Assembly: GCF_007954585.1 (NCBI RefSeq)
Contig: NZ_CP042382.1
Location: 186,001-250,000, forward strand
Direction: 5' to 3'
DNA: 64,000 nt
DNA from: Pistricoccus aurantiacus
GTDB lineage: Bacteria > Pseudomonadota > Gammaproteobacteria > Pseudomonadales > Halomonadaceae
The notes below the pieces were generated by a model. It was not told where the DNA came from. It was given only the letters and a program-made list of their open reading frames with translations, and searched no databases. Each line of letters starts with the position of its first letter. The first letter of the stretch is position 1. The position numbers and the translations under genes were made by a program. This document shows, in pieces, positions 1 to 9,245 of this stretch.

Positions 1-1168
<1,168 letters not shown>

Positions 1169-1224
1169 TCACGAATCGCGGTTACACTGGCTGTCTGTTA
1201 GCGCCATCGGGAATTCAGTTTGCC

Positions 1225-1299
1225 ATGTTCAACACCACCGCCTGGAACCGTCTGCGTTATTCACTTTATGCGCCGATTTATGATCTGGTGGCGGATTGA
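1225..1299 (+). pseudogene. Duplicated 5' end of the methyltransferase gene at 2182
   Basis: An ATG followed by 23 further codons that match the first 24 codons of the methyltransferase at 2182 (66 of 72 bases identical), then an immediate TGA. Five of the six differences are synonymous and one changes Phe to Leu, so both copies look like once-functional alleles rather than a decayed duplicate. It lies beside the intergenic region of the transaminase, probably where the methyltransferase originally began. An MntA/HepT module now separates it from the intact copy. It cannot encode a working enzyme. Confidence 0.85.
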
Positions 1300-1355
1300 A
1301 CAGCGCCGCGGATGAAAAAATGGCAACATGACTGCAATACGCCTTGGAGCCTGAC

Positions 1356-1694
1356 ATGCGCCGCCTTGACCATGACACGAAAGAAGCTGTCCAGCGCTTT
1401 CTCGCTTTGATAGCCAGTCATTACGACATGGCCGGAGCCATCGTCTATGGCAGCCGTGCACGGGGTACGCACCGTCCCGACAGCGATGCGGATGTTGCCG
1501 TGTTGTTGAAGGGAAAGCCCCAACGATTCTTGACCACTAAGCTTGCGATGGCAGACATAGCCTTTGACATACTGCTGGAAACAGGCGTCAACATTTCTCC
1601 GCTACCGATATGGCTCGAAGAATGGGAGCATCCCGAGAACTACTCGAACCCTGCCCTGCTTCAAAATATCGTTAGAGAGGGAATTCGTCTGTGA
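1356..1694 (+). CDS. mntA: MntA-type nucleotidyltransferase antitoxin
   Basis: A 112-residue minimal nucleotidyltransferase. The GSRARG motif (32-37) and the acidic pair D44/D46 form the classical GS-x10-DxD active site. Characterised MntA antitoxins neutralise their HEPN partner by AMPylating it. ATG 1356 was chosen because GGAG lies six bases upstream; a TTG at 1344 is an alternative. The stop overlaps the GTG start of the HEPN gene by four bases, so the two are translationally coupled. The pair lies between a duplicated 5' fragment and the full copy of the methyltransferase gene, which suggests it arrived by recombination. The function is inferred from the family. Confidence 0.85.
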   Translation: MRRLDHDTKEAVQRFLALIASHYDMAGAIVYGSRARGTHRPDSDADVAVLLKGKPQRFLTTKLAMADIAFDILLETGVNISPLPIWLEEWEHPENYSNPALLQNIVREGIRL

Positions 1695-2107
1695 GCAGTC
1701 AGTTGACTCCAACTGCTTTGATGACCAAGGCGAGTCGTGCTTGCGCTTCCGCAAACGTCCTGCTCGAGCTGGGTGATGTGGATGGCGCCTGCAACCGAGC
1801 CTACTATGCCATGTTCGATGCGGCTCGGGCTGCTCTGCTGGCATCCAATGCGCCGATCAAATCCGATATTGGCAGGACTCACAAAGGCCTTCTCAATGCC
1901 TTCAGCGATCACCTCATCAAAAATGGACCGATTCCTAGGGAAATGGGTCGGCTTCTGAAACGTGCCGAGGAAACTCGCCTGATTGCCGACTACAGAAGCG
2001 ACTCGGTGGAATTGAATGACGCAATGCAGTTGGTAGAGCAGGCCGAAACCTTCGTCGCGGCTATGCAAGCCAAGTTTATATCCGACGCTATCGACAGTGA
2101 TAATTGA
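1691..2107 (+). CDS. hepT: HEPN-domain protein, HepT-like toxin
   Basis: A 138-residue all-helical HEPN protein, expected to be the toxin (an RNase in characterised HepT pairs) of the MntA/HepT module. It begins at a GTG inside the mntA stop. The HEPN signature NRAYYAMFDAARAALL is at about residues 35-50. The usual catalytic R-x4-6-H motif is not present as such: Arg36 is followed seven positions later by Asp43, so the histidine position holds aspartate, as in some other HEPN proteins of this RAYYAMF subgroup. Whether it is still an RNase therefore cannot be read from the sequence. Confidence 0.8.
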   Translation: MSSQLTPTALMTKASRACASANVLLELGDVDGACNRAYYAMFDAARAALLASNAPIKSDIGRTHKGLLNAFSDHLIKNGPIPREMGRLLKRAEETRLIADYRSDSVELNDAMQLVEQAETFVAAMQAKFISDAIDSDN

Positions 2108-2181
2108 TGCAATGCGGCCATAAGGGACCTGACAAAAACTTTCAATATGCTCTAAACCCCAAACCCAGCGGGTACACGAAG

Positions 2182-2253
2182 ATGCTCAACACCACCGCCT
2201 GGAACCGTCTGCGTTATTCACTTTATGCGCCAATCTACGATCTGGTAGCGGAC
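2182..2253 (+). repeat. Direct repeat copy 2 (pairs with 1225-1296)
   Basis: The right-hand member of a 72-bp direct repeat flanking the MntA/HepT genes, differing at 6 of 72 positions. The spacer between the copies is about 0.9 kb and holds only the TA pair. The repeat starts exactly at the start codon; sequence upstream of the two copies is unrelated. Confidence 0.85.
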
Positions 2254-2814
2254 CGGGCCTTTCGTCGGGCCCGCAAACGCGCCTTGGGCGCGGTGGATTT
2301 TCAGGCGGGTCAGCGAGTGCTGATCGTTGGGGCGGGCACCGGTCTCGATTTGCCTTATTTGCCACGAGATATCGAACTGCACGGCACCGACCTCTCGCCG
2401 GCGATGGTCAGGCGTTTCAAGGCGCGGGCGGAACATCTAGGCTTCGATTTCACCGCCCGAGCGATGGATGCGGAATTCCTCGATTATCCGGAGGGTTATT
2501 TCGACGTGGTGATCATGCATCTGATTCTGGCGGTAATGCCGAACCCGAAGCGCGGTATAAGCGAAGCTTACCGAGTGCTGGCGAAAGACGGCCAACTTTG
2601 CGTGATGGACAAGTTTCAGCCGGATAACCGGGCCGCGGGCTGGGGACGCCGGGCGCTCAACACGGTCTCAAGCGCCATCGCCACGGATATCACTCGCCAG
2701 GCGCGGCCTTTGCTGGAAGGCGCGGGCTTTGTTATCGAGCGGGACGAGCCGGTAATGATGGGGCAGCTGTTTCGCGCGCTGCTGGCACACAAGTCAGGAG
2801 CCGCCGCGGGGTGA
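2182..2814 (+). CDS. Class I SAM-dependent methyltransferase
   Basis: A 210-residue cytosolic Rossmann-fold methyltransferase of the UbiE/PmtA-like group; the substrate is not identifiable. Motif I is VLIVGAGTGLDLPYL (about 46-60), followed by an acidic residue at the end of strand two (HGTDLSP, D70) and a motif IV-like stretch (FDVVIMHLILAVMPNP). ATG 2182 was preferred to an upstream ATG at 2104 because only this start matches the duplicated copy at 1225. The 3' end overlaps the convergent rluF gene by 21 bases. If the intervening TA module was inserted, this copy lost the original promoter and may be read from the module. Confidence 0.8.
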   Translation: MLNTTAWNRLRYSLYAPIYDLVADRAFRRARKRALGAVDFQAGQRVLIVGAGTGLDLPYLPRDIELHGTDLSPAMVRRFKARAEHLGFDFTARAMDAEFLDYPEGYFDVVIMHLILAVMPNPKRGISEAYRVLAKDGQLCVMDKFQPDNRAAGWGRRALNTVSSAIATDITRQARPLLEGAGFVIERDEPVMMGQLFRALLAHKSGAAAG

Positions 2815-3711
2815 GCGCCGAGTGGCTCGACGCTTGCCGGAGCCCTTGAATGCCGGCTTCCTGGTCAACGGACCTTTCTTCCCCGATGCTTCCCGCTTGC
2901 CAGAAGACTGGCGCTTGGTCGCACTCCGCCTGGGGGACGCCGCTCCAGGCTTGATCGTTGCCTTGCGCTTCGGTCGCGAAGCTTCCTCGGTCTTGCTGGA
3001 ATTACCCAGTAGGCCCTCCAGGGTCGTCATTTCCGCAGGGCTCAGTTCACGCCATTGCCCTGTCGCCAGCCGGCCCAGTCGGATATTCATCAAGCGTACT
3101 CGCTTGAGATGCGTGACCTCGAAGCCCAGATATTCCGTCATGCGACGAATCTGGCGATTGAGACCCTGGGTCAGCACGATGGTAAAGCTGTTACTGCCGG
3201 TCTGGCGAACCTCGCAGGGCTGAGTGACGGTGCCGAGGATGGGAATGCCCGACCCCATGCGTTCGACGAAATCCGCTCCGATCGGGCGGTCGACGCGCAC
3301 CTGGTACTCCTTCTCGTGAGCGTTGCCGGCACGCAGGATCTTGTTGACGATATCACCGTCGTTGGTCAACAGAATCAAGCCCTGGGAAGGTTTGTCGAGG
3401 CGTCCGATGGGAAAGATCCGCTGCGGATAGTTGACCGCATCGACGATATTCTCCGGCACTTCCGGGTCGGTGGTGCAGGTAATGCCCACCGGCTTGTTGT
3501 AAAGTAGGTAGACCGGCCTGGGCTTGGCCCGCAGCGGTTTGCCCCGCACCGTCACCCGATCGGAAGCATTGACGCGCATGCCCATCTCGGCCTTGCGCCC
3601 GTTGACTTTCACCGCGCCCTCTTCGATCAGCCGATCCGCCTCGCGTCGCGAAACGATCCCGGCTTCGCTGATGAACTTGTTGAGGCGTGTATCGCCGCTT
3701 TCCTGGGGCAT
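2794..3711 (-). CDS. rluF: 23S rRNA pseudouridine(2604) synthase RluF
   Basis: A 305-residue pseudouridine synthase of the RsuA/RluB/E/F family, which isomerises a uridine in 23S rRNA. It has an N-terminal S4 RNA-binding domain (LNKFISEAGIVSRREADRLI, about 10-29) and the catalytic GRLDKPSQGL motif with Asp106. VNKILRAGNAHEKEY and GLNRQIRRM are characteristic of RluF rather than RluB or RluE. The C-terminal 75 residues form a Lys/Arg/Ser-rich tail, probably disordered and RNA-binding. The 3' end overlaps the convergent methyltransferase gene by 21 bases. Confidence 0.88.
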   Translation of the reverse strand: MPQESGDTRLNKFISEAGIVSRREADRLIEEGAVKVNGRKAEMGMRVNASDRVTVRGKPLRAKPRPVYLLYNKPVGITCTTDPEVPENIVDAVNYPQRIFPIGRLDKPSQGLILLTNDGDIVNKILRAGNAHEKEYQVRVDRPIGADFVERMGSGIPILGTVTQPCEVRQTGSNSFTIVLTQGLNRQIRRMTEYLGFEVTHLKRVRLMNIRLGRLATGQWRELSPAEMTTLEGLLGNSSKTEEASRPKRKATIKPGAASPRRSATKRQSSGKREASGKKGPLTRKPAFKGSGKRRATRRSPRGGS

Positions 3712-3766
3712 GCGGAGTATCCGAGAGTAGTGGTCGAGTATCGGGGATTGAAACAGTGACGAGATA

Positions 3767-3802
3767 TCCGCCGATCACGAGTGCACATTCGTGATCGGCG
3801 GA
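3767..3802 (-). terminator. Perfect 14-bp hairpin downstream of the 69-aa membrane protein gene
   Basis: Arms at 3767-3780 and 3789-3802 are perfect reverse complements (14 bp, GC-rich) around an 8-base loop. The hairpin lies just past the stop of the 69-aa gene on the minus strand, before rluF. There is no T-run on either side, so it may be a factor-assisted terminator or an RNA 3'-end stabiliser rather than a classical intrinsic terminator. Confidence 0.5.
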
Positions 3803-3816
3803 GAATATGGCAAACC

Positions 3817-4026
3817 TCAGAGACTCATGACGACGAAAAAGATCGCCACTAGAACCACCAGGGCCACGGAAAGGGGCAGCAGCCATATCAGGCTGCCTGC
3901 CGCCTGCCTGGCTTCATGCTGCTCCTCGTCCGGCTCTAGGTGCTCGAAGTCTTCCGGTTCGTTGACCTCTCTGAGATGCTGGAGCTCTTCTTGCGGCGTT
4001 TGACTCTCATTCTTGTGGTTATCCAT
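3817..4026 (-). CDS. Small single-pass membrane protein, unknown function
   Basis: A 69-residue protein: an acidic, Glu/Gln-rich N-terminal half (about 1-42, several Glu-His and Glu-Asp pairs) followed by one strongly hydrophobic segment (about 45-67) and a very short end. The expected topology is a tail-anchored or single-pass inner-membrane protein with an acidic cytoplasmic arm. An AGGTGG-like ribosome site precedes the ATG. It lies between fabV and rluF with no evident functional tie, and I do not recognise a family. Confidence 0.65.
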   Translation of the reverse strand: MDNHKNESQTPQEELQHLREVNEPEDFEHLEPDEEQHEARQAAGSLIWLLPLSVALVVLVAIFFVVMSL

Positions 4027-4064
4027 CCGCCCACCTCCGCTGGTTTAAAAGAAGTGATGCGCTG

Positions 4065-5267
4065 TCAGTCGAGGGTGACGACATCGAATTCCACGACCGG
4101 GTTCACGTCCGCGTCGTAATCCACGTCATCACGCTCGAAACCGAACAGCTTGAGAAACTCATGCTTGTAACCAGCATAGTCGGTAATCGAGAACAGGTTG
4201 TCGCTGGTGACCTGAGGCCACAAATCCCGACAGGCCTGCTGCACGTCCTCGCGCAGTTCCCAGTCATCCAGTCGCAGCCGCCCTGCCTCATCCGTCTCCG
4301 GCGCGTTCTTGGCGTAAAGCTGCTCGCCAAACAGCCGATTGAGTTGGTCGATGGTGCCTTCGTGCAGCCCCTGTTCCTTCATGATGCGATAGACCATGGC
4401 GATATACAGCGGCATCACCGGAATGGCGGCGCTGGCCTGGGTCACCACGGATTTGAGCACCGCCACGTTGGCGCTACCGCCGCTTTTCTTGAGCCGAGCA
4501 TCGATTTCCCTCGCGGCCCGATCCAGGTCTTCCTTGGCCTTGCCCAAGGCGCCATGCCAGTAGATCGGCCAGGTGATCTCGGTACCAATGTAGCTGAAGG
4601 CCACGCTGCGCGCCCCGTCCGCAAGAACGCCGGCCTGATCCAGGGCATCGATCCACAGCTCCCAATCCTCACCGCCCATCACTGCGATGGTATCGTCGAT
4701 TTCCTGCTGGGTGGCGGGTTCGACTTCCGCCTCGATGATGGCGTCCTTGTTGGTGTCGATGGCAGTGGCGCGATAGGTTTCGCCGATGGGCTTGAGGGCA
4801 GAGCGCTTGAGCTCCCCGGAATCCGGCAGCTTGCGTACCGGCGACGCCAGGGAATAGATCACCAGATCCACCTGGCCGAGATCCTGCTTGATCAGCTCGA
4901 TGGCCTTTTCCCGCGCCGCGTGGGAGAAGGCGTCGCCGTTGATCGACTTGCTGTAGAGCCCTTCCGCCTTGGCGAACTTGTCGAAGGCGGCTGAGTTGTA
5001 CCAGCCCGCGGTGCCAGGCTTCTTCTCCGTCCCGGGCTTTTCGAAGAACACGCCCAGCGTATCGGCGCTGTAGCCGAAAGCCGCGGTGACCCGTGCCGCC
5101 AGGCCATAGCCGCTGGAAGCCCCGATCACCAGTACCTTCCTGGGGCCCTGATCCCTGTCCAAGCCGCGCTGACGTGTCGCCTGAATCTGTTCGAGCACGT
5201 TCTTCTCGCAGCCGACGGGATGGGTGGTGGTGCAGATGAAACCGCGAACCTTGGGTTTGATGATCAC
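4065..5267 (-). CDS. fabV: Trans-2-enoyl-ACP/CoA reductase FabV
   Basis: A 400-residue NADH-dependent enoyl reductase that performs the last step of fatty-acid elongation and is known as a triclosan-insensitive replacement for FabI. Seen: the N-terminal [17 protein letters not shown] stretch, the nucleotide-binding GASSGYG (49-55) and the family's Y-x8-K catalytic pair (Y236, K245, in [11 protein letters not shown]). The GTG at 5265-5267 is the start: it gives the canonical N-terminus and has a GAGG site upstream. The frame extends a further 14 codons upstream to an ATG, which I reject. The length is typical. Confidence 0.92.
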   Translation of the reverse strand: MIIKPKVRGFICTTTHPVGCEKNVLEQIQATRQRGLDRDQGPRKVLVIGASSGYGLAARVTAAFGYSADTLGVFFEKPGTEKKPGTAGWYNSAAFDKFAKAEGLYSKSINGDAFSHAAREKAIELIKQDLGQVDLVIYSLASPVRKLPDSGELKRSALKPIGETYRATAIDTNKDAIIEAEVEPATQQEIDDTIAVMGGEDWELWIDALDQAGVLADGARSVAFSYIGTEITWPIYWHGALGKAKEDLDRAAREIDARLKKSGGSANVAVLKSVVTQASAAIPVMPLYIAMVYRIMKEQGLHEGTIDQLNRLFGEQLYAKNAPETDEAGRLRLDDWELREDVQQACRDLWPQVTSDNLFSITDYAGYKHEFLKLFGFERDDVDYDADVNPVVEFDVVTLD

Positions 5268-5342
5268 GCGAAACCTCACAAGCCGTTCATTGAAATGCCG
5301 TTCCTGCATTCTAGCGGCTCGATTCGGCGCTGTCCGCCTTGG

Positions 5343-5407
5343 GCTTGAGAGTAGTGCTCGAGAGTAGCGCTTGGGAGCAGGGCTCGAGAGTGACGCTTGA
5401 GAGTCGA
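5343..5407. repeat. Five tandem 13-bp direct repeats upstream of fabV
   Basis: Five consecutive units starting at 5343, 5356, 5369, 5382 and 5395, with consensus GCTYGAGAGTRRS. The third unit is the most diverged. They occupy the spacer between fabV (start 5267, minus strand) and the plus-strand DUF7079-like gene at 5461, so they could lie in the promoter region of either. Exact 13-bp periodicity is seen directly; any regulatory role is inference. Confidence 0.8.
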
Positions 5408-5460
5408 AAAATCATGGCGCAAGATGCGATCACTTCATCGAATTCCACCGGGAGGAACCC

Positions 5461-5868
5461 ATGGAGAAGCCACCCATGGACAGTCAAAGCCTGGTCGACC
5501 GACGCGGTGAACTGTGGCTGGCGCTGGCGCCCTTGTGGCTGGAGCGGGAGCCTCGGGAAAGCGATTAGGCCCACATGGTCGAAGTGATCGAGCGCCATCA
5601 CCTGACGCTCAAGCAGTTGGAGTGGATCTTTCGCCTGGAACTGGCGCCGGTGCTGGCGCGTCACCAGGTGTCCGTGGCCGGCGAATGGCGAACCTTCAAC
5701 GACCGCAAGCTGATGGGCCAGCTAGTTGCCCACAACAAGCGACTCACCGGCTGGCGGCTGGGCTTCTGGACGCTATTTTCCGGCTTGACCACCATGATGA
5801 CCCGCCATCGCTGGAACGAACTGATGATGCGGCTGATGGAAAAGCGCGAGCTGGATGCCCCGCAGTAG
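5461..5868 (+). pseudogene. DUF7079-like protein interrupted by an in-frame amber codon
   Basis: One reading frame runs from ATG 5461 to TAG 5866-5868, broken only by TAG at 5566-5568 (codon 36). Before the stop it reads RRGELWLALAPLWLERE. After it, LEWIFRLELAPVLARH and VSVAGEWRTFN resemble the C-terminal part of DUF7079-type proteins (recalled, not searched). Both halves share frame and style, so this is a single nonsense mutation or a sequencing error. A GGAGG site precedes ATG 5461; the ATG at 5575 could give a 97-aa C-terminal product but has no good ribosome site. Function unknown. Confidence 0.65.
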
Positions 5869-5883
5869 ATAAGACGCGCGAGC

Positions 5884-6387
5884 TTAGGTACCCGATGGAG
5901 AAAACGGCGCCTCCAAGGCGCGCTCCAGGTCGTCACGCATGACCTCGGCGTCGTCCTTGGGGCCGTAGCGTTTGAGAACGCGACCATCCCGCCCCACCAG
6001 GAACTTGGTGAAATTCCACTTGATCATGGTGGTGCCAAGCACCCCCGGCGCTTCGCGACGCAGCAGGCGAAACAGCGGATGAGCTCTGGGGCCATTGACC
6101 TTGACCTTTTCCATCAGGGGAAAGGTCACGCCATATTCGCGCTCGCCGAAGGCGCAGAAATCGAAGGCTGACTCCGGGGATTGACGTGCGAACTGATTGC
6201 AGGGAAACCCCAGCACCGTGAAGCCTTGACGATGATAGCGCCGATACAGGCCCTCCAATTCCTTGAGCTGGGGAGTAAAACCACAATGGCTGGCCACATT
6301 CACCACCAGCAGCACCTGGCCGCGCAAGGCGCGCAGATTGAAAGGCTCGCCGGAATGGGTGTAACAATCGACATCGTGGATACGCAT
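5884..6387 (-). CDS. Glutathione peroxidase family protein
   Basis: A 167-residue thioredoxin-fold peroxidase that reduces hydrogen and lipid peroxides. The tetrad is visible: Cys35 in NVASHCGFTPQ (cysteine, not selenocysteine), Gln65 in GFPCNQF, and Trp124-Asn125 in KWNFTKFLV. There is no signal peptide, so it should be cytosolic. Many bacterial members (BtuE type) use thioredoxin rather than glutathione, and the electron donor cannot be told here. It is convergent with the broken DUF7079-like gene. Confidence 0.88.
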   Translation of the reverse strand: MRIHDVDCYTHSGEPFNLRALRGQVLLVVNVASHCGFTPQLKELEGLYRRYHRQGFTVLGFPCNQFARQSPESAFDFCAFGEREYGVTFPLMEKVKVNGPRAHPLFRLLRREAPGVLGTTMIKWNFTKFLVGRDGRVLKRYGPKDDAEVMRDDLERALEAPFSPSGT

Positions 6388-6584
6388 ATGAAAAACATTA
6401 TCCTAGGTGAAATATTACGATGACACGACTTCTCGATTCTCGCCAGCGCGAGATATCGGACAATATACAAAATCCTGTTAAAACCCTCGAAAAGTGCTGA
6501 TGCCAGCACCAGGCGACGTTCCGTATTGACCGGATCGAGGGGGATGGCCATGCTCAATAACACCCGCTTGAAGGAAACCGAGCC

Positions 6585-8234
6585 ATGAGCCATTACGCCC
6601 CTCGGGAGCAGCTTGCCACCCATTCAGTGACCAATCAGCCGCCGCTGCCGGCGGATCAGAACTTCTTTACCTTGGATATTCCTCTGCGCGAGGCACTGCA
6701 GCGCGAAGCGCCGGCTTGGGTAAGCGAGCGCCTTGAACCGCTAGGCGCTCAGGTGGGCAGTCGTCATGGTCAAGCCCTGGGAGAAGCCGCCAATCGTCAT
6801 CCGCCGGAGCTCAGACTGTTCGATCGCCATGGACGCCGTCTGGATGAGGTCGTCTATCATCCCGCCTACCATGAACTGATGCATCTGGCCTGCGATCACG
6901 GCTGGCAGGCGGTGGCCTGGGAAAAGGAGCATCAGGGCGGCCATCAGGCGCACCTGGCGGCGCTGTACTTGCTGACCCAGGCGGAACCGGGATTTTGCTG
7001 CCCGGTCACCATGACACACGCCTCCATTCCGGCGCTGCGACGCCAGCCCGAGGTCCATGAACGCTGGGCACCCAGGATACTGGCCCGGGGTTACGATGGC
7101 CGCGCCGTGCCCGTGGAAGACAAGCCCGCGGCGACCATCGGCATGGCAATGACGGAAAAACAGGGCGGCAGCGATGTGCGCCTCAACACGACTCGGGCGG
7201 AGACAGACGGCGAGAACGTGCGCCTGACTGGCCACAAGTGGTTCTGCAGCGCCCCGATGTCCGACGCCTTCCTGACCCTGGCCCAGACCGACGCCGGTCT
7301 GGGCTGCTTTCTAGTGCCGCGCTTTACCCCGGACGGCGAGCGCAACGCCATCGAGATTCAGCGTCTCAAGGACAAATGCGGCAACCGTGCCAACGCCTCC
7401 GCGGAAATCGAATATCGCCGCGCCTGGGCCCAGCCCATCGGCGAGCCGGGTCGAGGCATCGCCACCATTCTGGAAATGGTTCAGCAGACCCGCATTGACG
7501 CGGCCACCGCCCCCGTGGGCATGATGCGTCAGGCTTTAGTAGAAGCCTGGCATCATGTGCGCGGCCGCCAGGCCTTCGGCAAGTGTCTGGCGGAGCAGCC
7601 CTTGATGCGGATGGTGATCGCCGATCTGGCTCTGGAGGTCGAAGCCGGCGTAGCGCTTTGCCTGCGTATCGGTCGCGCCTTCGACACTCCGCATAGCGAA
7701 CGGGATCGCGGCCTGGCTCGACTGCTGCCGGCGCTCGCCAAGTACTGGCACAATCGACGGGGGCCGGGCTTCATGGCGGAGGCCATGGAATGTCTGGGCG
7801 GTGTCGGCTACGTGGAGGAAACGCCCCTGGCGCGGCTGTACCGTGAGGCGCCGGTCAACTCGATCTGGGAAGGCTCCGGCAACGTCATCTGTCTGGACGT
7901 GCTGCGGGTACTGGGTCGTCATCCGGAGAGCGTCGAGGCTCTGCGCGCGGAACTGAACGAGGCTCGGGGCCGGCAGCCGGACTACGATCGAGCGCTCGAA
8001 GAGCTTGAAACGCGGCTTAACGCCTCGCCGGATACGCTGGCGCCGCAAGGGCGCTGGATCGCCCAGCGCATGGCTCAGTGCCTGCAGGGATCGCTGTTAT
8101 TACGTCATGCACCACCGGCGGTCGGTGAGACATTTTGTGCCAGTCGTCTCGGCCAGACCGTCAGCCCTGCCTATGGCATCCTGCCGAACGGGGCGCCCTT
8201 GCAGGACATCCTGGCGCGCATTCTACCTGGATGA
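6585..8234 (+). CDS. AidB-like acyl-CoA dehydrogenase
   Basis: A 549-residue FAD-dependent acyl-CoA dehydrogenase of the AidB subgroup. Segments matching AidB include an N-terminal THSVTNQPPL, MAMTEKQGGSDV, GHKWFCSAPMSDA, RLKDKCGNRANAS, FMAEAMECLGGVGYVEE and the closing-helix region PVNSIWEGSGN. E. coli AidB is induced during alkylation damage and binds DNA; whether that applies here is unknown, and many relatives are annotated as isovaleryl-CoA dehydrogenases. It is monocistronic, with a clear gap on both sides. The ribosome site is weak. Confidence 0.85.
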   Translation: MSHYAPREQLATHSVTNQPPLPADQNFFTLDIPLREALQREAPAWVSERLEPLGAQVGSRHGQALGEAANRHPPELRLFDRHGRRLDEVVYHPAYHELMHLACDHGWQAVAWEKEHQGGHQAHLAALYLLTQAEPGFCCPVTMTHASIPALRRQPEVHERWAPRILARGYDGRAVPVEDKPAATIGMAMTEKQGGSDVRLNTTRAETDGENVRLTGHKWFCSAPMSDAFLTLAQTDAGLGCFLVPRFTPDGERNAIEIQRLKDKCGNRANASAEIEYRRAWAQPIGEPGRGIATILEMVQQTRIDAATAPVGMMRQALVEAWHHVRGRQAFGKCLAEQPLMRMVIADLALEVEAGVALCLRIGRAFDTPHSERDRGLARLLPALAKYWHNRRGPGFMAEAMECLGGVGYVEETPLARLYREAPVNSIWEGSGNVICLDVLRVLGRHPESVEALRAELNEARGRQPDYDRALEELETRLNASPDTLAPQGRWIAQRMAQCLQGSLLLRHAPPAVGETFCASRLGQTVSPAYGILPNGAPLQDILARILPG

Positions 8235-8323
8235 CGTCTTGGGGGAATTCAATAAGTTAAGCTCAAGCTGAACTGTTTATTGCTGCCGTCTCAATCACTA
8301 ACTTCGATAAAGGAAATATCACC

Positions 8324-8815
8324 ATGCGTTTCAAACCCACCTGCCTGACCGTTCTGGCCCTGACTGCTTCCCTGAGCGCCGGCGCTGCTCTGTCCCAAGA
8401 GTTCCAGCTCGACGACCTGCATGTCGCCAATCCTTTTGCGCTGCCTGCGCCTCCTGGCGCGCATAACGGCGCGGCCTACGTGGCGATCAGCGTGGAAGGT
8501 GACAGCCCGGCGACGCTGGTCGGTGCCACCAGCCCGGTGGGCGACAGGGTCGAGATTCACGACATGGTCATGGAAGGCGACATGATGAAAATGCGCCGAG
8601 TGGACAAGCTTACCGTCGAGCCCGGCGACACCTTGATCATGCGCCCGGGGGGCGGCTATCACCTGATGCTGCTGGGCCTGCAAGAATCGCTGACGGAAGG
8701 CGACTCCTTTCCGATGACCCTGGAATTTGCCGAACGCGGAGAGCTCGATGTAGAAGTGAAGGTTCAAACCGCGGAACAAGCCAGCAGCGATGCGGATGAG
8801 CACTATCATCAATAA
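8324..8815 (+). CDS. Periplasmic copper chaperone PCu(A)C
   Basis: A 163-residue secreted protein with a typical signal peptide (cleavage near ALSQ, about residue 24). The PCu(A)C copper-site residues are present in order: His79, Met90, His113 and Met115 (IHDMVMEGDMMKM, then GGYHLMLLGL). The family delivers Cu(I) to the CuA site of cytochrome oxidase, often with Sco proteins. It has an excellent AAAGGA ribosome site. The C-terminal tail has extra acidic and His residues (DADEHYHQ), which may add metal binding. The only Sco gene in the window lies at 23.8 kb, not adjacent. Confidence 0.88.
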   Translation: MRFKPTCLTVLALTASLSAGAALSQEFQLDDLHVANPFALPAPPGAHNGAAYVAISVEGDSPATLVGATSPVGDRVEIHDMVMEGDMMKMRRVDKLTVEPGDTLIMRPGGGYHLMLLGLQESLTEGDSFPMTLEFAERGELDVEVKVQTAEQASSDADEHYHQ

Positions 8816-8847
8816 GCTCAGGATTCGCTGGAGCGACAGACACGGCG

Positions 8848-9186
8848 TCAAGGCGAGTCATCGACCGTTTCGAGACGCTCCAGGGTCAACTTGCGCCCGT
8901 TATCCAAGCCGAACCGGCCGACAACCCGTACCTCTTGACCGAGGTACGGCGCAATCTGCTCCTGGGGAAGTATTTCCACCCGGTTCAGGTCTTCATCCTC
9001 GATCCAGTAATGTCGCGGATTGTCGAAGCTACGCACCACGCCCTGAGTCGCCACCAAGGCGTTCTGGTACTCCGCCTGCTGGGAAACCAGGACGGGAAGA
9101 GGCACCTCGGCGGGCCGCTCTTCGCCGCAGGCCGTCAGCGCCAAGGTCAGGCCAATCAAGACAAGCCAATATCCACCACATTTCAT
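8848..9186 (-). CDS. Small lipoprotein of unknown function
   Basis: A 112-residue protein with a lipoprotein signal (LTLALTAC, lipidated Cys20) followed by about 90 residues that read like a small beta-barrel: LVATQGVVRSF, HYWIEDEDLNRVEI and LGQEVRVVGRF. This alternation resembles periplasmic OB-fold proteins, but I cannot name a family. It should be anchored in the inner or outer membrane facing the periplasm. It is convergent with the PCu(A)C gene, with 32 bases between them. Confidence 0.7.
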   Translation of the reverse strand: MKCGGYWLVLIGLTLALTACGEERPAEVPLPVLVSQQAEYQNALVATQGVVRSFDNPRHYWIEDEDLNRVEILPQEQIAPYLGQEVRVVGRFGLDNGRKLTLERLETVDDSP

Positions 9187-9245
9187 GGACTGCTCCCCTG
9201 CTATCGAACCGAACTGTCGTTTCGTGACCGCTTGAGACTAGCGCC

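Noticed and set aside
5268-5309. ATG 5309 as the fabV start
   Set aside because: It would add 14 residues absent from FabV; GTG 5267 has a proper ribosome site and gives the conserved N-terminus.
5566-5568. Amber codon as pyrrolysine or other recoding
   Set aside because: Pyrrolysine is not expected in this lineage, no PYLIS-like structure is visible, and the gene's own final stop is also TAG.
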